Assembly (NCBI GenBank): GCA_938002655.1
Contig: CALLAC010000010.1
Coordinates: 84,882-148,881, forward strand
Direction of reading: 5' to 3'
Length of the DNA: 64,000 nucleotides
Origin: an uncultured Cytophagales bacterium
Lineage (GTDB): Bacteria; Bacteroidota; Bacteroidia; Cytophagales; Thermonemataceae
The notes under the pieces were generated by a model that saw only the letters and a list, made by a program, of their open reading frames with translations, did no database searches and was not told the DNA's origin. Of this stretch, positions 1 through 9,925 are shown in pieces. Positions within the stretch are counted from its first letter, which is position 1; the number at the start of each line of letters is the position of its first letter. The position numbers and the translations under genes were made by a program.

Positions 1-754
1 ACTGCAAATGCCTGTACAAGTAATCTATCCCAAGAACATCTTTGAAATGCTTGAAAAAGTGGATAGTAGCAAAATTCATGTAGTTGATATCAATCCTTTT
101 GGTTATGTAATGGCTTCTTTGAATGGCAAGGTGGAGGTCATTGCTATTCGAGGCGATAAAAATAAAAATTTAGAAACCTATAATAGCTGTTTGCTGGTAA
201 ATGCTAAATCGCAAGTAAAAACACTTGCCGACCTCAAAAAAATGGGTAGTAAATTGGAAATGACTTTTGTAAATGCCGCCTCTACTTCGGGGCATCTAGT
301 GCCTCGTTTGTACCTGAATTCTCAAAAAATAGATGCCGAAGTAGTTTTCAAAGATGTAAGTTTCAAAGGAACACATGCCAATGTAATAGAACATATCCGC
401 AAAACTCCTAATGCCGTAGGAGCTTGTGCTTATAGTTTCTTACAAGACCAAATCAGTGCAGGAAAATACAAAAAAGAAGATTTTCGCATTCTTTGGATTT
501 CACCCGAAATTCCTCACGGACCAATAGCTATTTTGAAGGAACTTGATGCAGGTTTCCGCCAAAAAGTACAGAATGCTTTTTTAGCAATTCCCCAAGATGC
601 CCCCGAACTATGGCAAATGATTGTATCAAACTGGAACGCCAAAGTTGAAAATGTTTCCTACATCAAAGGTGATGATAAAGCCTTTGATAATCTCCGCAAA
701 ATTACCAACGAAGCCGATGACCTCATTCTCATTTTGAATTTTTATAGAGATTAA
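1..754 (+). CDS. PhnD-like phosphate/phosphite/phosphonate ABC transporter substrate-binding protein (5' truncated by window edge)
   Basis: Frame is open to the window start. TLADLKKMGSKLEMTFVNAASTSGHLVPRLYL and FKGTHANVIEHIRKTPNAVGAC resemble the PhnD periplasmic binding fold. Confidence 0.75.
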   Translation, partial: LQMPVQVIYPKNIFEMLEKVDSSKIHVVDINPFGYVMASLNGKVEVIAIRGDKNKNLETYNSCLLVNAKSQVKTLADLKKMGSKLEMTFVNAASTSGHLVPRLYLNSQKIDAEVVFKDVSFKGTHANVIEHIRKTPNAVGACAYSFLQDQISAGKYKKEDFRILWISPEIPHGPIAILKELDAGFRQKVQNAFLAIPQDAPELWQMIVSNWNAKVENVSYIKGDDKAFDNLRKITNEADDLILILNFYRD

Positions 755-768
755 AATTTGCGATTTTT

Positions 769-800
769 TTTGGATAAAATAAAAATTACTTTTATTTTTG
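769..800 (+). promoter_or_regulatory. Bacteroidota-type promoter upstream of rpmB (TTTG - 20 nt - TATTTTTG)
   Basis: TTTG at 769-772 and TATTTTTG at 793-800, 24 nt before the rpmB ATG at 824. Confidence 0.5.
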
Positions 801-823
801 CATTCCTAAAAATTGAAAAGATT

Positions 824-1063
824 ATGTCAAGAGTTTGCCAACTTACAGGAAAACGCCCCCGAGTAGGAAATAATGTTTCTCATGCTAACAATAAAACCAA
901 AAGAAGATTTGATATCAATCTTCAAACTAAAAAGTTTTATTCTCCTGAACTCGGTGAATGGATTACTTTGAAAGTTTCTACCAAAGCCTTACGTACTATC
1001 AACAAAAAAGGCATTGATGCAGTTATCAAAGAATCGGCGAAAAAAGGTACTTTGCACGTTTAG
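824..1063 (+). CDS. rpmB: 50S ribosomal protein L28
   Basis: MSRVCQLTGKRPRVGNNVSHANNKTKRRF. The start is internal to the supplied ORF (758). Confidence 0.95.
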   Translation: MSRVCQLTGKRPRVGNNVSHANNKTKRRFDINLQTKKFYSPELGEWITLKVSTKALRTINKKGIDAVIKESAKKGTLHV

Positions 1064-1077
1064 TGAATACTACCTTT

Positions 1078-1115
1078 CACAAGAGAGCAAATCTATGTAG
1101 GTTTGCTCTTTTGTG
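1078..1115 (+). terminator. Rho-independent terminator after rpmB
   Basis: cacaagagagcaaa - loop - tttgctcttttgtg, a 14 bp stem with one G-U pair, followed by a T-run. Confidence 0.75.
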
Positions 1116-1199
1116 TTTTTTATATCAAGATTTGAGGTATTTACAAGATTTTTAGCATAGGTTTGAAAAAGATCTGATTACTCAAAAAATTACAAGAAA

Positions 1200-2270
1200 A
1201 TGCTTGACAAATTAGAAGCCATCAAAAGCCGCTTTGAAGAGGTAAGCCACCAAATTACTCTGCCTGAAACTATGGCAGATATGAAAACTTTTGCAAAACT
1301 CAACAAAGAATACAAAGATTTGCAAAAAATTGTTGATAAATACAACGAATATAAATTGATTTTAGCCAATATTGAAAATGCTAAGCAAGTAATTGCCAAT
1401 GAAAAAGATGAAGATTTTCGTGAAATGGCAAAACTGGAATTAGACGAGCTTTTGCCTAAAAAAGAACAAATTGAAGAAGAAATCAAAGTTTTGCTTATTC
1501 CCAAAGACCCCAACGATAGCAAAAACGTCATTTTAGAAATCAGAGCAGGAACTGGTGGCGACGAGGCTTCGCTGTTTGCAGGCGATTTGCTCGAAATGTA
1601 TCAACGTTTTGCCCAAAGTCAGGGTTGGACCTTTGAAATCTTAGATTATACCGAAGGCGGCGTAGGTGGCTACAAAGAAGTAATTGTAAGCATCAAAGGC
1701 GAAGATGTATACGGCAAAATGAAATATGAATCCGGAGTGCATAGGGTGCAACGTGTACCTGCTACCGAAACACAAGGGCGTGTGCACACTTCTGCCGCTA
1801 CTGTTATGGTACTACCCGAAGCCGAAGAAGTAGATGTTGAAATCAATCCTGCTGATATCGAAATACAAACCTCTCGTTCGGGAGGAGCAGGCGGGCAGAA
1901 CGTCAATAAAGTTGAAACCAAAGTACAGCTTACTCACAAGCCTACGGGAATTGTAGTGGTGTGTCAGGTAGAGCGTTCTCAGCATGCCAATCGTGAACGA
2001 GCCTTACAAATACTTCGCACCAAACTTTATGAAATTGAGTTTGAAAAGCAAAATCAAGAACTTATTCAGCAACGCAAGTCGCAAGTCCGTTCAGGCGATC
2101 GATCCGAAAAAATTCGCACTTACAACTACCCTCAAAGTCGCGTAACCGACCATCGCATCGGTATGACTGTTTACAATCTAGACGCTGTGATGGCAGGAGA
2201 TGTTGGGCAATTTATTGAGGCTTTACGCCTTGCCGAAAATGCTGAAAAATTGAGTGAAGGCGTAAATTAA
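1200..2270 (+). CDS. prfA: Peptide chain release factor 1
   Basis: GGQ motif in [29 protein letters not shown]; full-length 356 aa. Confidence 0.93.
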   Translation: MLDKLEAIKSRFEEVSHQITLPETMADMKTFAKLNKEYKDLQKIVDKYNEYKLILANIENAKQVIANEKDEDFREMAKLELDELLPKKEQIEEEIKVLLIPKDPNDSKNVILEIRAGTGGDEASLFAGDLLEMYQRFAQSQGWTFEILDYTEGGVGGYKEVIVSIKGEDVYGKMKYESGVHRVQRVPATETQGRVHTSAATVMVLPEAEEVDVEINPADIEIQTSRSGGAGGQNVNKVETKVQLTHKPTGIVVVCQVERSQHANRERALQILRTKLYEIEFEKQNQELIQQRKSQVRSGDRSEKIRTYNYPQSRVTDHRIGMTVYNLDAVMAGDVGQFIEALRLAENAEKLSEGVN

Positions 2271-2277
2271 AGTTTGC

Positions 2278-3552
2278 TTATTGATTTAGGCGTATCGTTA
2301 CTGCTCTTTTATGAGCTTCTAATTGTTCGTTTTCAGCCATAATACTAATGGTTTGGCTAATATTTTGCAAACCTTTTTTAGAGATTTTTTGAAAAGTGAT
2401 TTTTCTAACAAAGCTATCTACCGAAACCCCACTGTATGCCCGAGCAAAACTATTGGTAGGCAAGGTGTGGTTAGTTCCTGATGCATAATCGCCTGCACTT
2501 TCGGGAGTATAATTTCCTAAAAATACCGAACCTGCATTGATGATTTTATCAGCGACTTTTTCGGCATTTTTCAGAGCCAAAATCAAGTGTTCGGGGGCAT
2601 ACAAGTTTACTAAATCCAAAGCATCGTTGGGTTTTTCTACTACAATAATTTTACTTTGAGCAAGAGCCTTTTGAGCAATTTCGTTACGAGGTAAACTTGT
2701 GAGCTGTTTTTGCACTTCTTGCTTTACTTTTTCAGCCATTTTGAGCGAATTAGTAACCAAAATCACTTGGCTATCGGTGCCGTGTTCGGCTTGTGAAAGC
2801 AAATCTGCGGCAACAAAAGCAGGGCGAGCCGTTTCATCTGCCCAAACCATCACCTCCGAAGGTCCTGCGGGCATATCAATGGCTACATATTCGCGAGACA
2901 CAAGCTGTTTGGCAGTAGTAACCCACTGATTTCCAGGACCAAAAATTTTATACACTTTCGGAACACTTTCTGTACCAAAAGCCATAGCTCCAATGGCTTG
3001 TACGCCTCCTATTTTGAAAATTTTATGAACCCCCACTTTCCAAGCTGTAAACAAAATAGCAGGGTGAATTTCACCATTTTTGGCAGGGGTGCATAAAATT
3101 ACTTCTTTACAAGCCGCAATTTGAGCAGGTATGCCCAACATCAGTACCGTAGAAAAGAGCGGGGCAGTTCCGCCGGGAATATACAAACCAACTTTTTCTA
3201 TACCTACACTTTTTCGCCAACAAGTAACTCCTTCCATTGTTTGCACTTTCTTGGGCTTTTCAAGCTGTTTTTCGTGAAATTTGTAGATATTGCTGTATGC
3301 CTGCTCTATGGCTTTCCGCAGTTTTTTATCAATGCTTTTGATAGCTTTCTCAATTTCTGAATTACTTACTTGCAAATCTCCTCCATAATTGTCGAATTTC
3401 TGATTGAACTCACGAACTGCCTTATCACCATTTTCACGAATTTCGTCTAAAATACTTTCTACCTTGCTTACAATATCGCTATACTGTACCGTAGGGCGTT
3501 GCAAAAGGCTTTCCCATTGCTTACGAATAGGATTTTGAATAATAGTTAACAT
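2278..3552 (-). CDS. hisD: Histidinol dehydrogenase
   Basis: VGLYIPGGTAPLFSTVLMLGIPAQIAACKEV, FGPGNQWVTTAKQLV, DMPAGPSEVMVWAD, YASGTNHTLPT. Likely start is MLTIIQNP at 3552. Confidence 0.93.
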   Translation of the reverse strand: MLTIIQNPIRKQWESLLQRPTVQYSDIVSKVESILDEIRENGDKAVREFNQKFDNYGGDLQVSNSEIEKAIKSIDKKLRKAIEQAYSNIYKFHEKQLEKPKKVQTMEGVTCWRKSVGIEKVGLYIPGGTAPLFSTVLMLGIPAQIAACKEVILCTPAKNGEIHPAILFTAWKVGVHKIFKIGGVQAIGAMAFGTESVPKVYKIFGPGNQWVTTAKQLVSREYVAIDMPAGPSEVMVWADETARPAFVAADLLSQAEHGTDSQVILVTNSLKMAEKVKQEVQKQLTSLPRNEIAQKALAQSKIIVVEKPNDALDLVNLYAPEHLILALKNAEKVADKIINAGSVFLGNYTPESAGDYASGTNHTLPTNSFARAYSGVSVDSFVRKITFQKISKKGLQNISQTISIMAENEQLEAHKRAVTIRLNQ

Positions 3553-3671
3553 AGCCGACACATTTTGTAGACTGCAAAAATACAGATTTTGTAAAAAAAA
3601 CATTGAGAAACGTTTTTTTATGCAGAAAATTTTTCAATTTTGAAAAAACTAAGCCAAATTTCTTCTGTGCT

Positions 3672-4490
3672 ATGTCAGTTCATTCAGAAATTAAAAAAGT
3701 AACTACACACAAACTTTTGGAAATGAAGCATAAAGGGGAAAAAATCTCCATGCTCACCGCCTATGATTATTCACTTGCAAAAATTGTTGATGAAGCAGGT
3801 ACAGATGTTATTTTAGTAGGTGATAGTGCCTCCAATGTTATGGCAGGCAACGAAACCACCCTCCCTATCACCCTTGACCAAATGATTTACCATGCTGCAA
3901 GCGTAGTAAAGGCTGTAAAAAGAGCTTTGGTAGTTGTAGATTTACCTTTTGGCTCGTATCAGGGCAATTCTAAAGAAGCATTGCAATCTACCATTCGCAT
4001 AATGAAAGAGACAGGCGGGCATGCTATCAAAATGGAAGGTGGTGCCGAAATCGCTGAATCTATTACTCGTATACTTTCCGCAGGCGTACCCGTGATGGGA
4101 CATTTGGGGCTTACCCCTCAATCTATTTATAAATTTGGCACTTACAATGTCAGAGCCAAAGAAGAAGCCGAAGCTAAAAAGCTATTGGAAGATGCCATGC
4201 TTTTGGATAAATTAGGGTGCTTTGCTTTAGTGTTAGAGAAAATTCCTGCAATGCTTGCCAAACAAGTTACTGAAAGTGTAAGTATTCCTGTGATTGGCAT
4301 CGGAGCAGGACCTTACGTAGATGGGCAAGTGCTTGTACTTCATGATATGCTCGGCATCAACAAAGATTTCAGTCCTCGTTTTCTTCGCCGCTATGCCGAT
4401 TTGAACACTATCATTCACAAGGCAGTAGAGCAGTATATTGCAGACGTAAAAAACAAAGACTTTCCCAACGAAAAAGAATCTTATTTCTAA
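3672..4490 (+). CDS. panB: 3-methyl-2-oxobutanoate hydroxymethyltransferase
   Basis: [60 protein letters not shown]. Likely start is MSVHSEIKK. Confidence 0.95.
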   Translation: MSVHSEIKKVTTHKLLEMKHKGEKISMLTAYDYSLAKIVDEAGTDVILVGDSASNVMAGNETTLPITLDQMIYHAASVVKAVKRALVVVDLPFGSYQGNSKEALQSTIRIMKETGGHAIKMEGGAEIAESITRILSAGVPVMGHLGLTPQSIYKFGTYNVRAKEEAEAKKLLEDAMLLDKLGCFALVLEKIPAMLAKQVTESVSIPVIGIGAGPYVDGQVLVLHDMLGINKDFSPRFLRRYADLNTIIHKAVEQYIADVKNKDFPNEKESYF

Positions 4491-4497
4491 AAAAACC

Positions 4498-4527
4498 GAA
4501 ACTTTCACTCTACAGCGTGAAGGTTTC
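4498..4527. terminator. Bidirectional terminator-like hairpin between convergent panB and the acyl-CoA ligase gene
   Basis: gaaactttcac - tctacagc - gtgaaggtttc; 11 bp stem with one G-U pair, T-run on one side and A-run on the other. Confidence 0.65.
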
Positions 4528-4554
4528 AGTTTTATTCGCTAAAATCATTTTACT

Positions 4555-6258
4555 TTATGAGCTTGTGCCTGTTTTGCCTTGTGCTTCTAATTGGGCTTTG
4601 AGTTCATCTTTCAGTACTTTACGCAAAATCTTGCCTACATTGGATTTGGGCAACTCTTTGCGAAACTCAATATCACGAGGCTGTTTATAGCCTGTTAGGT
4701 TTTCTTCGCAATATTTACGCAACTCTTGCTCTGTGAGGCTTTCATCTTTTTTTACTACATAAATTTTAACTCTTTCTGTGGCTTTGGCATCGGGCACACC
4801 GATAGCGGCAACTTCTAAGACTTTGGGGTGCCCTGCAACTACATCTTCTACTTCATTTGGATAGACATTGAAGCCTGAAACCAAAATCATATCTTTCTTT
4901 CTGTCTACAATTTTGAAAAATCCATCGGGTTGCATGACCCCAATGTCTCCTGTTTTGAACCAACCGTCTTCTGTAAAAACTTTGGCAGTTTCATCAGGGC
5001 GATTCCAGTAGCCCAACATCACATTAGGACCTTTGGCACAAATTTCACCTGCTTCCCCCAAAGGCACCTCTCTGCCATCTTCATCAATCAATTTCAAATC
5101 AACGTTGGGCAAAGGGATACCAATGGTTCCAATTTGCTCGGTACCATCGATAGGGTTGCAAGTAAGTACAGGCGAAGTTTCGCTCAATCCGTAGCCTTCG
5201 GCTACTGCAATGCCTGTGAGTTGTTTCCATTTTTCGGCAACGGGCTTTTGCATAGCCATACCGCCTGCTACAATAGTTTTTACTCCACTCCAATTGATTT
5301 TTTTGAAATCGGGGTGGTTCATCATACCGATAAAAAGCGTATTGAGCCCTGTCATCACGGTAAAGCGATTTTTGATAAGCTCGCCTAAAAAGCTTTGCAT
5401 ATCACGAGGATTGGGAATAAGAATATTTTTTGCTCCGATGGCTATCATTGAAAAGCAGTTTACCGTAAGAGCAAAAACATGATATAAAGGCAACGGAGTA
5501 ACAATAACTTCCTGTCGCTCTACCAATTTAGGAGCCATCCACGCCTTGATTTGCATCATATTGGCTATAATATTACGATGCGTAAGCATCGCTCCTTTGG
5601 AAACACCCGTAGTACCACCTGTATACTGCAAAAAGGCTATATCTTGGGAAGTAATTTCAGGAGATTTGTAGGGGTTTTTCGCTCCCAAAGCCAATGCTTT
5701 GTTGAAAGCAATTGCATTGGGGATATTAAAAGGAGGCACCATTTTTTTCTTGTACTTCACTACATAATTTACGATTTTCCCTTTCAGAAAGCCCAACATA
5801 TCCCCTATTTCTGTAACAATAACATGCTTGATGTTTGTATGAGGAAGTGCTTTTTCTAAATTGCTTGCAAAATTGGCAAGTATGATGGTTGCTTTTACAT
5901 CAGCATCTTTGTACTGATGTTCCATTTCACGCACTGTATACTGCGGATTGACATTCACTGCGGTACAGCCTGCTCGCAAAACACCAAACAAAGCCACAGG
6001 ATACTGCAAAATATTAGGCATTTGCAAGCCGACTTTATCGCCTTTCTGCAAGCCCAAACTTTGTAAAAAAGCCGCAAAATCACGAGATTTTTTATCTACT
6101 TCCCGATAAGTAAGTACTTTATCCATGAATTGATAGGCAGGCAAGTCTGCAAATTTTTGGAAATGCTCTTCTAAAAAAGCTACAAGCGAAGGATAAGCAT
6201 CAGGATTGATTTCTTTGGGTACTTTTGGAGGATAACTCTTGAACCATACTTTTTCCAT
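4555..6258 (-). CDS. fadD: Long-chain fatty acid-CoA ligase (AMP-binding)
   Basis: YTGGTTGVSKGAMLTHRN, GYGLSETSPV, GWFKTGDIG, DRKKDMILVSGFNVYPNEVE. Confidence 0.9.
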   Translation of the reverse strand: MEKVWFKSYPPKVPKEINPDAYPSLVAFLEEHFQKFADLPAYQFMDKVLTYREVDKKSRDFAAFLQSLGLQKGDKVGLQMPNILQYPVALFGVLRAGCTAVNVNPQYTVREMEHQYKDADVKATIILANFASNLEKALPHTNIKHVIVTEIGDMLGFLKGKIVNYVVKYKKKMVPPFNIPNAIAFNKALALGAKNPYKSPEITSQDIAFLQYTGGTTGVSKGAMLTHRNIIANMMQIKAWMAPKLVERQEVIVTPLPLYHVFALTVNCFSMIAIGAKNILIPNPRDMQSFLGELIKNRFTVMTGLNTLFIGMMNHPDFKKINWSGVKTIVAGGMAMQKPVAEKWKQLTGIAVAEGYGLSETSPVLTCNPIDGTEQIGTIGIPLPNVDLKLIDEDGREVPLGEAGEICAKGPNVMLGYWNRPDETAKVFTEDGWFKTGDIGVMQPDGFFKIVDRKKDMILVSGFNVYPNEVEDVVAGHPKVLEVAAIGVPDAKATERVKIYVVKKDESLTEQELRKYCEENLTGYKQPRDIEFRKELPKSNVGKILRKVLKDELKAQLEAQGKTGTSS

Positions 6259-6566
6259 AAGTTTACTAATTTAGGTTTAATAAGCAAATTTGTTATTTTT
6301 AAGGCATCAAATTGTTGAGCTTTAACCCACAAGCAAAGTTTTTAATTTTCAGAAAAGAGCATTTCGATTGGGCAAACTTCTTGCCGCTCAAGCATTTTTT
6401 CTTTTTCTTTTCTGCTTTTTAGCGATTTCTTTTCATGTTTACAATCTTATTTTACTTTTGTTTTCAGAATGATTGGTAGCGAAAAGTAAAAAAATTTTGT
6501 TACACTTCAAGTCAAATGTAAGAAAAATTTTATGCTTGTAGGCGTTAAAAAATGATTTACAGATTT

Positions 6567-8801
6567 TTATCCATGAACTTTCAATTTAGCAAAGCTCAGT
6601 AATAAAGTTTTTTCACCGAAATCATCAAATTGTATACGTGCTTTGCGTTCTTTATCTTCGCCCTGTATTTCTAAAACCAATCCAAAACCAAATTTCAAAT
6701 GCTCTACACGCATACCTGGGGCAAGATAAGTGGTATCGCTGGGTTTGAAGTCGGGTGAGGGTTTGTAAGTAGTTTTTTGGGTTTGAGCCGTAGTAGCCTG
6801 CAAAGAGTTCAGGAAGTTTTTCACTGCCACTCTATCGCTTGAAGGCAGAATTGTTTTTTTCTGTTTGATACAACGGGGGTCAATTTCATCAAGAAAGCGG
6901 CTGGGTTCGCAGTCTTTAATTCTGCCAAAACGATAGCGAGAAGTCGCATACGTAAGGGTTAGCTTTTCTTCTGCCCTGGTAATAGCCACATAAAACAGCC
7001 TTCTTTCCTCCTCTAGTTCAGCTCTACTACCAATCATCATTTGCGAAGGGAACAAGTCTTCTTCCATTCCTACTACAAAAACGTGCTTAAATTCCAATCC
7101 TTTTGCCGAATGGATAGTCATTAGTGTTATGGCATCTTTGTTATCTTCTTCACTTTCAGGTTCATCGGCATTAGTTAGCAAAGAGATTTCCTGCAAGAAT
7201 GCTCCCAAACTTTTATCAGTGTTTTCAGGGTTATCTACGAATTCTTTGATACCATTCAAAAGTTCTTGCACGTTTTCGTAGCGGGCAAGCCCTTCAATGG
7301 ATTTATCTTCATACAATTCTTTGAGTAAGCCTGAGTTTTTGGCGATTTCCATTGCGGCATCATAAGCATTTTTTTGCTCAATAGCCATTTTAAAACTCTT
7401 GATAAGTGTAGCAAAAGTATCCAGAGCCAAAGCCACCCTTCCACCAATATACTTAAAGGCGTTGCAGAGTACATCCCAAATAGAAACTTTGTATTCGTTG
7501 GCTACTACTACGATTCGGGCAATCGTGGCATCACCCACTCCTCTTTTAGGCAGATTGATAATTCGGCGAAAAGCCTCTTCATCATTTTGGTTCAGGGCAA
7601 AACGGAAATAAGCGACCAAATCTTTAATTTCTTTTCGTTGGTAAAAAGAAAGCCCTCCTACAACCTTGTAGCGAAGGTTGAGCTTACGAAGAGCTTCTTC
7701 AAATGTTCGGGATTGGGCGTTGGTTCGGTAAAGAATAGCGAAATCGCTATTTTTGCGTTTCTTTTGCATTTTTTCTTCAAAGATACTTTGAGCTACCATA
7801 CGAGCTTCTTCGGCATCGGAAGCGGCTTTGAGCAGTTCTATGGCTTCGCCTTCGGCGTTGGCAGTCCATACATTTTTTTTGAGTTGGGCTTGATTTTTGG
7901 CAATAACAGAATTTGCGGCTTGTACAATAGTTTTGGTAGAACGATAGTTCTGCTCTAAGCGAATAGCTTTGAGATTAGGATAATCTCTTTCAAAATTCAA
8001 AATATTTTGAATATCTGCTCCGCGGAAAGCATAAATGCTTTGGGCGTCGTCTCCTACTACGGCAATATTCTGATGAACAGCCGCCAATTTGCGTGTAATA
8101 AGATATTGGGAAACATTGGTATCTTGAAACTCATCTACCATTACATAGCGAAACTTATGCTGATACTTGTTCAGCACGTCCAGATGATCGCGAAAGAGCA
8201 CATTGGTATTGAAGAGCAAATCGTCAAAATCCATTGCATTAGCCTTAAAGAGCCTTTCTTGATAAATTTGATAAATTTTTCCGATTTCAGGTCTTTGATA
8301 GCTTTCATCATCCGCTCGGTAGATAGGGTTGGTATTGTATTCACGATACGAAATCAGTCTGTTTTTTGCTCCCGAAATACGAGAAAATACAACAGCTGGC
8401 TTGTAGAGCTTATCATCAAGATTTAGTTCTTTAACAATGTTTTTGATAAGATTTTTAGAGTCTTCGGTGTCATAAATACTAAAATCGCGTGTATAGCCTA
8501 ATCTATGCCCATCTATGCGTAAAATTTTGGCAAAAATTGAGTGAAAAGTTCCCATCCAAATATTTTTGGCTTCGTGCCCTACCACTTTTGCAATACGTTC
8601 TCGCATTTCGTTGGCGGCTTTGTTGGTAAAAGTGAGTGCTAAAATTTGGTAAGGATCTACTCCGTGGTAAATCAGATGAGCGATTCGGTAGGTAAGCACT
8701 CTGGTTTTACCCGAGCCTGCTCCCGCAATAATCATCAAGGGACCTTCGGTATGAATAACTGCTTGACGCTGAGGCTCGTTTAATCCTTCAAGGTATTCCA
8801 T
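6567..8801 (-). CDS. UvrD/PcrA-type ATP-dependent DNA helicase
   Basis: LNEPQRQAVIHTEGPLMIIAGAGSGKTRVLTYRIAHLI, VDEFQDTN, GDDAQSIYAFRGAD, TIHSAKGLEF. Start MEYLEGLN at 8801. Confidence 0.93.
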   Translation of the reverse strand: MEYLEGLNEPQRQAVIHTEGPLMIIAGAGSGKTRVLTYRIAHLIYHGVDPYQILALTFTNKAANEMRERIAKVVGHEAKNIWMGTFHSIFAKILRIDGHRLGYTRDFSIYDTEDSKNLIKNIVKELNLDDKLYKPAVVFSRISGAKNRLISYREYNTNPIYRADDESYQRPEIGKIYQIYQERLFKANAMDFDDLLFNTNVLFRDHLDVLNKYQHKFRYVMVDEFQDTNVSQYLITRKLAAVHQNIAVVGDDAQSIYAFRGADIQNILNFERDYPNLKAIRLEQNYRSTKTIVQAANSVIAKNQAQLKKNVWTANAEGEAIELLKAASDAEEARMVAQSIFEEKMQKKRKNSDFAILYRTNAQSRTFEEALRKLNLRYKVVGGLSFYQRKEIKDLVAYFRFALNQNDEEAFRRIINLPKRGVGDATIARIVVVANEYKVSIWDVLCNAFKYIGGRVALALDTFATLIKSFKMAIEQKNAYDAAMEIAKNSGLLKELYEDKSIEGLARYENVQELLNGIKEFVDNPENTDKSLGAFLQEISLLTNADEPESEEDNKDAITLMTIHSAKGLEFKHVFVVGMEEDLFPSQMMIGSRAELEEERRLFYVAITRAEEKLTLTYATSRYRFGRIKDCEPSRFLDEIDPRCIKQKKTILPSSDRVAVKNFLNSLQATTAQTQKTTYKPSPDFKPSDTTYLAPGMRVEHLKFGFGLVLEIQGEDKERKARIQFDDFGEKTLLLSFAKLKVHG

Positions 8802-8939
8802 TTTCGCTAAAATTTTCTGCAATTTACACAGATTTACTATCTCTTGCAAAAGAAGTTTACTGTTAAGCATTTGCACAAAAAACAAATATAGCTAATTTTG
8901 AAGCTCTTTGTTAATTGCAAAATACAAAACATTCTTAAA

Positions 8940-9800
8940 ATGAACTATTGGTTGAATATTTGTTGCTTGAATGTGTGTCTTCTTTTACTATTAGCATGCA
9001 ACGAAAAAAAAGAAACTCAAAAAGGGAAAAAACTTGCCCAAGTGGGCAATCAGGAACTATTTTTTACAGAAGTAAAATCTGCAATGCCCGATAAAATGCC
9101 TCCCCAAGATAGCACTGAATTTGTAGAAAGGTATATCGATAACTGGATTCGCAGGCAATTGCTTTACCAAAAAGCCGAGAAAGAAGTAAAAATAAACGAA
9201 CAAGAACTACAAAAACGTTTGGATGAATATCGCTTTGCACTGCTCACTTACGAATTTGAAAAACAATATGTAGCCAAAAAATTTTCCGATACTATTACCG
9301 AACAAGAAATCAAAGATTTTTACGAAAAAAATAAACAAGAATTTGAACTTCGACAAAACATCGTGAAAGCCATTTTTATCAAGACAACCAAAAATGAGAA
9401 AGACAATGAGAAAATCAAAAAGCTAATGCTTTCCGAAAAAAACGAAGACAGAGACGAGCTTGTGCAATTTTGCAACCAAAAAGCTGTTTCTTACTACCTG
9501 CAAGATACGCTTTGGGTAGATTTTGATGAGCTCACTAAATTTACCCCTTTTGAAAACATTCCCAACAAAGTGAATTTTTTGAAAAATAATAAAATTTCAC
9601 AAATGCAAGATGACGAATTTTTTTACCTTTTGGCTATCAAAGATTACAAAATTTCTGAACAAATTTCTCCTTTGGAGTTTGTACGCGACCGCATCAAAAG
9701 TATGATTCTCAACCAAAGAAAAACTCTACTTATCAAGCAATTGGAAGATGAATTGTATAAAGAAGCTCAAAAAAATAAGTCATTTCAAATTTTCAGATAA
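8940..9800 (+). CDS. Lipoprotein with SurA/peptidyl-prolyl isomerase-like N-domain
   Basis: Lipobox-like LLLLLAC. The VERYIDNWIRRQLLYQKAEKE...ITEQEIKDFYEKNKQEFELRQNIVKAIFIK pattern is typical of Bacteroidota PPIase-like proteins. Confidence 0.6.
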   Translation: MNYWLNICCLNVCLLLLLACNEKKETQKGKKLAQVGNQELFFTEVKSAMPDKMPPQDSTEFVERYIDNWIRRQLLYQKAEKEVKINEQELQKRLDEYRFALLTYEFEKQYVAKKFSDTITEQEIKDFYEKNKQEFELRQNIVKAIFIKTTKNEKDNEKIKKLMLSEKNEDRDELVQFCNQKAVSYYLQDTLWVDFDELTKFTPFENIPNKVNFLKNNKISQMQDDEFFYLLAIKDYKISEQISPLEFVRDRIKSMILNQRKTLLIKQLEDELYKEAQKNKSFQIFR

Positions 9801-9858
9801 AATGCCTTGCTACGCTTGTGTATTTTTATTGAAGTTGATTAAATGTAAATCAGTTTGA

Positions 9859-9888
9859 GGGTTCATTTCGGCTACGCTCAATGAACCC
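9859..9888. repeat. REP-like palindromic element
   Basis: gggttcatt-tcggctacgctc-aatgaaccc, with perfect 9 bp arms. The core resembles dispersed Bacteroidota palindromes of the form TTCGRCTMCGCTCAA. Confidence 0.5.
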
Positions 9889-9925
9889 CGAACCTTGTTT
9901 GAAATTACATTATTTTTCTACCATT

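Noticed and set aside
1190-1531. 113 aa minus-strand ORF antisense to prfA
   Set aside because: Low-complexity Ser/Leu-rich shadow of prfA.
7374-7958. 194 aa plus-strand ORF
   Set aside because: Antisense to the UvrD/PcrA helicase gene; no recognisable domain and no promoter or start context.
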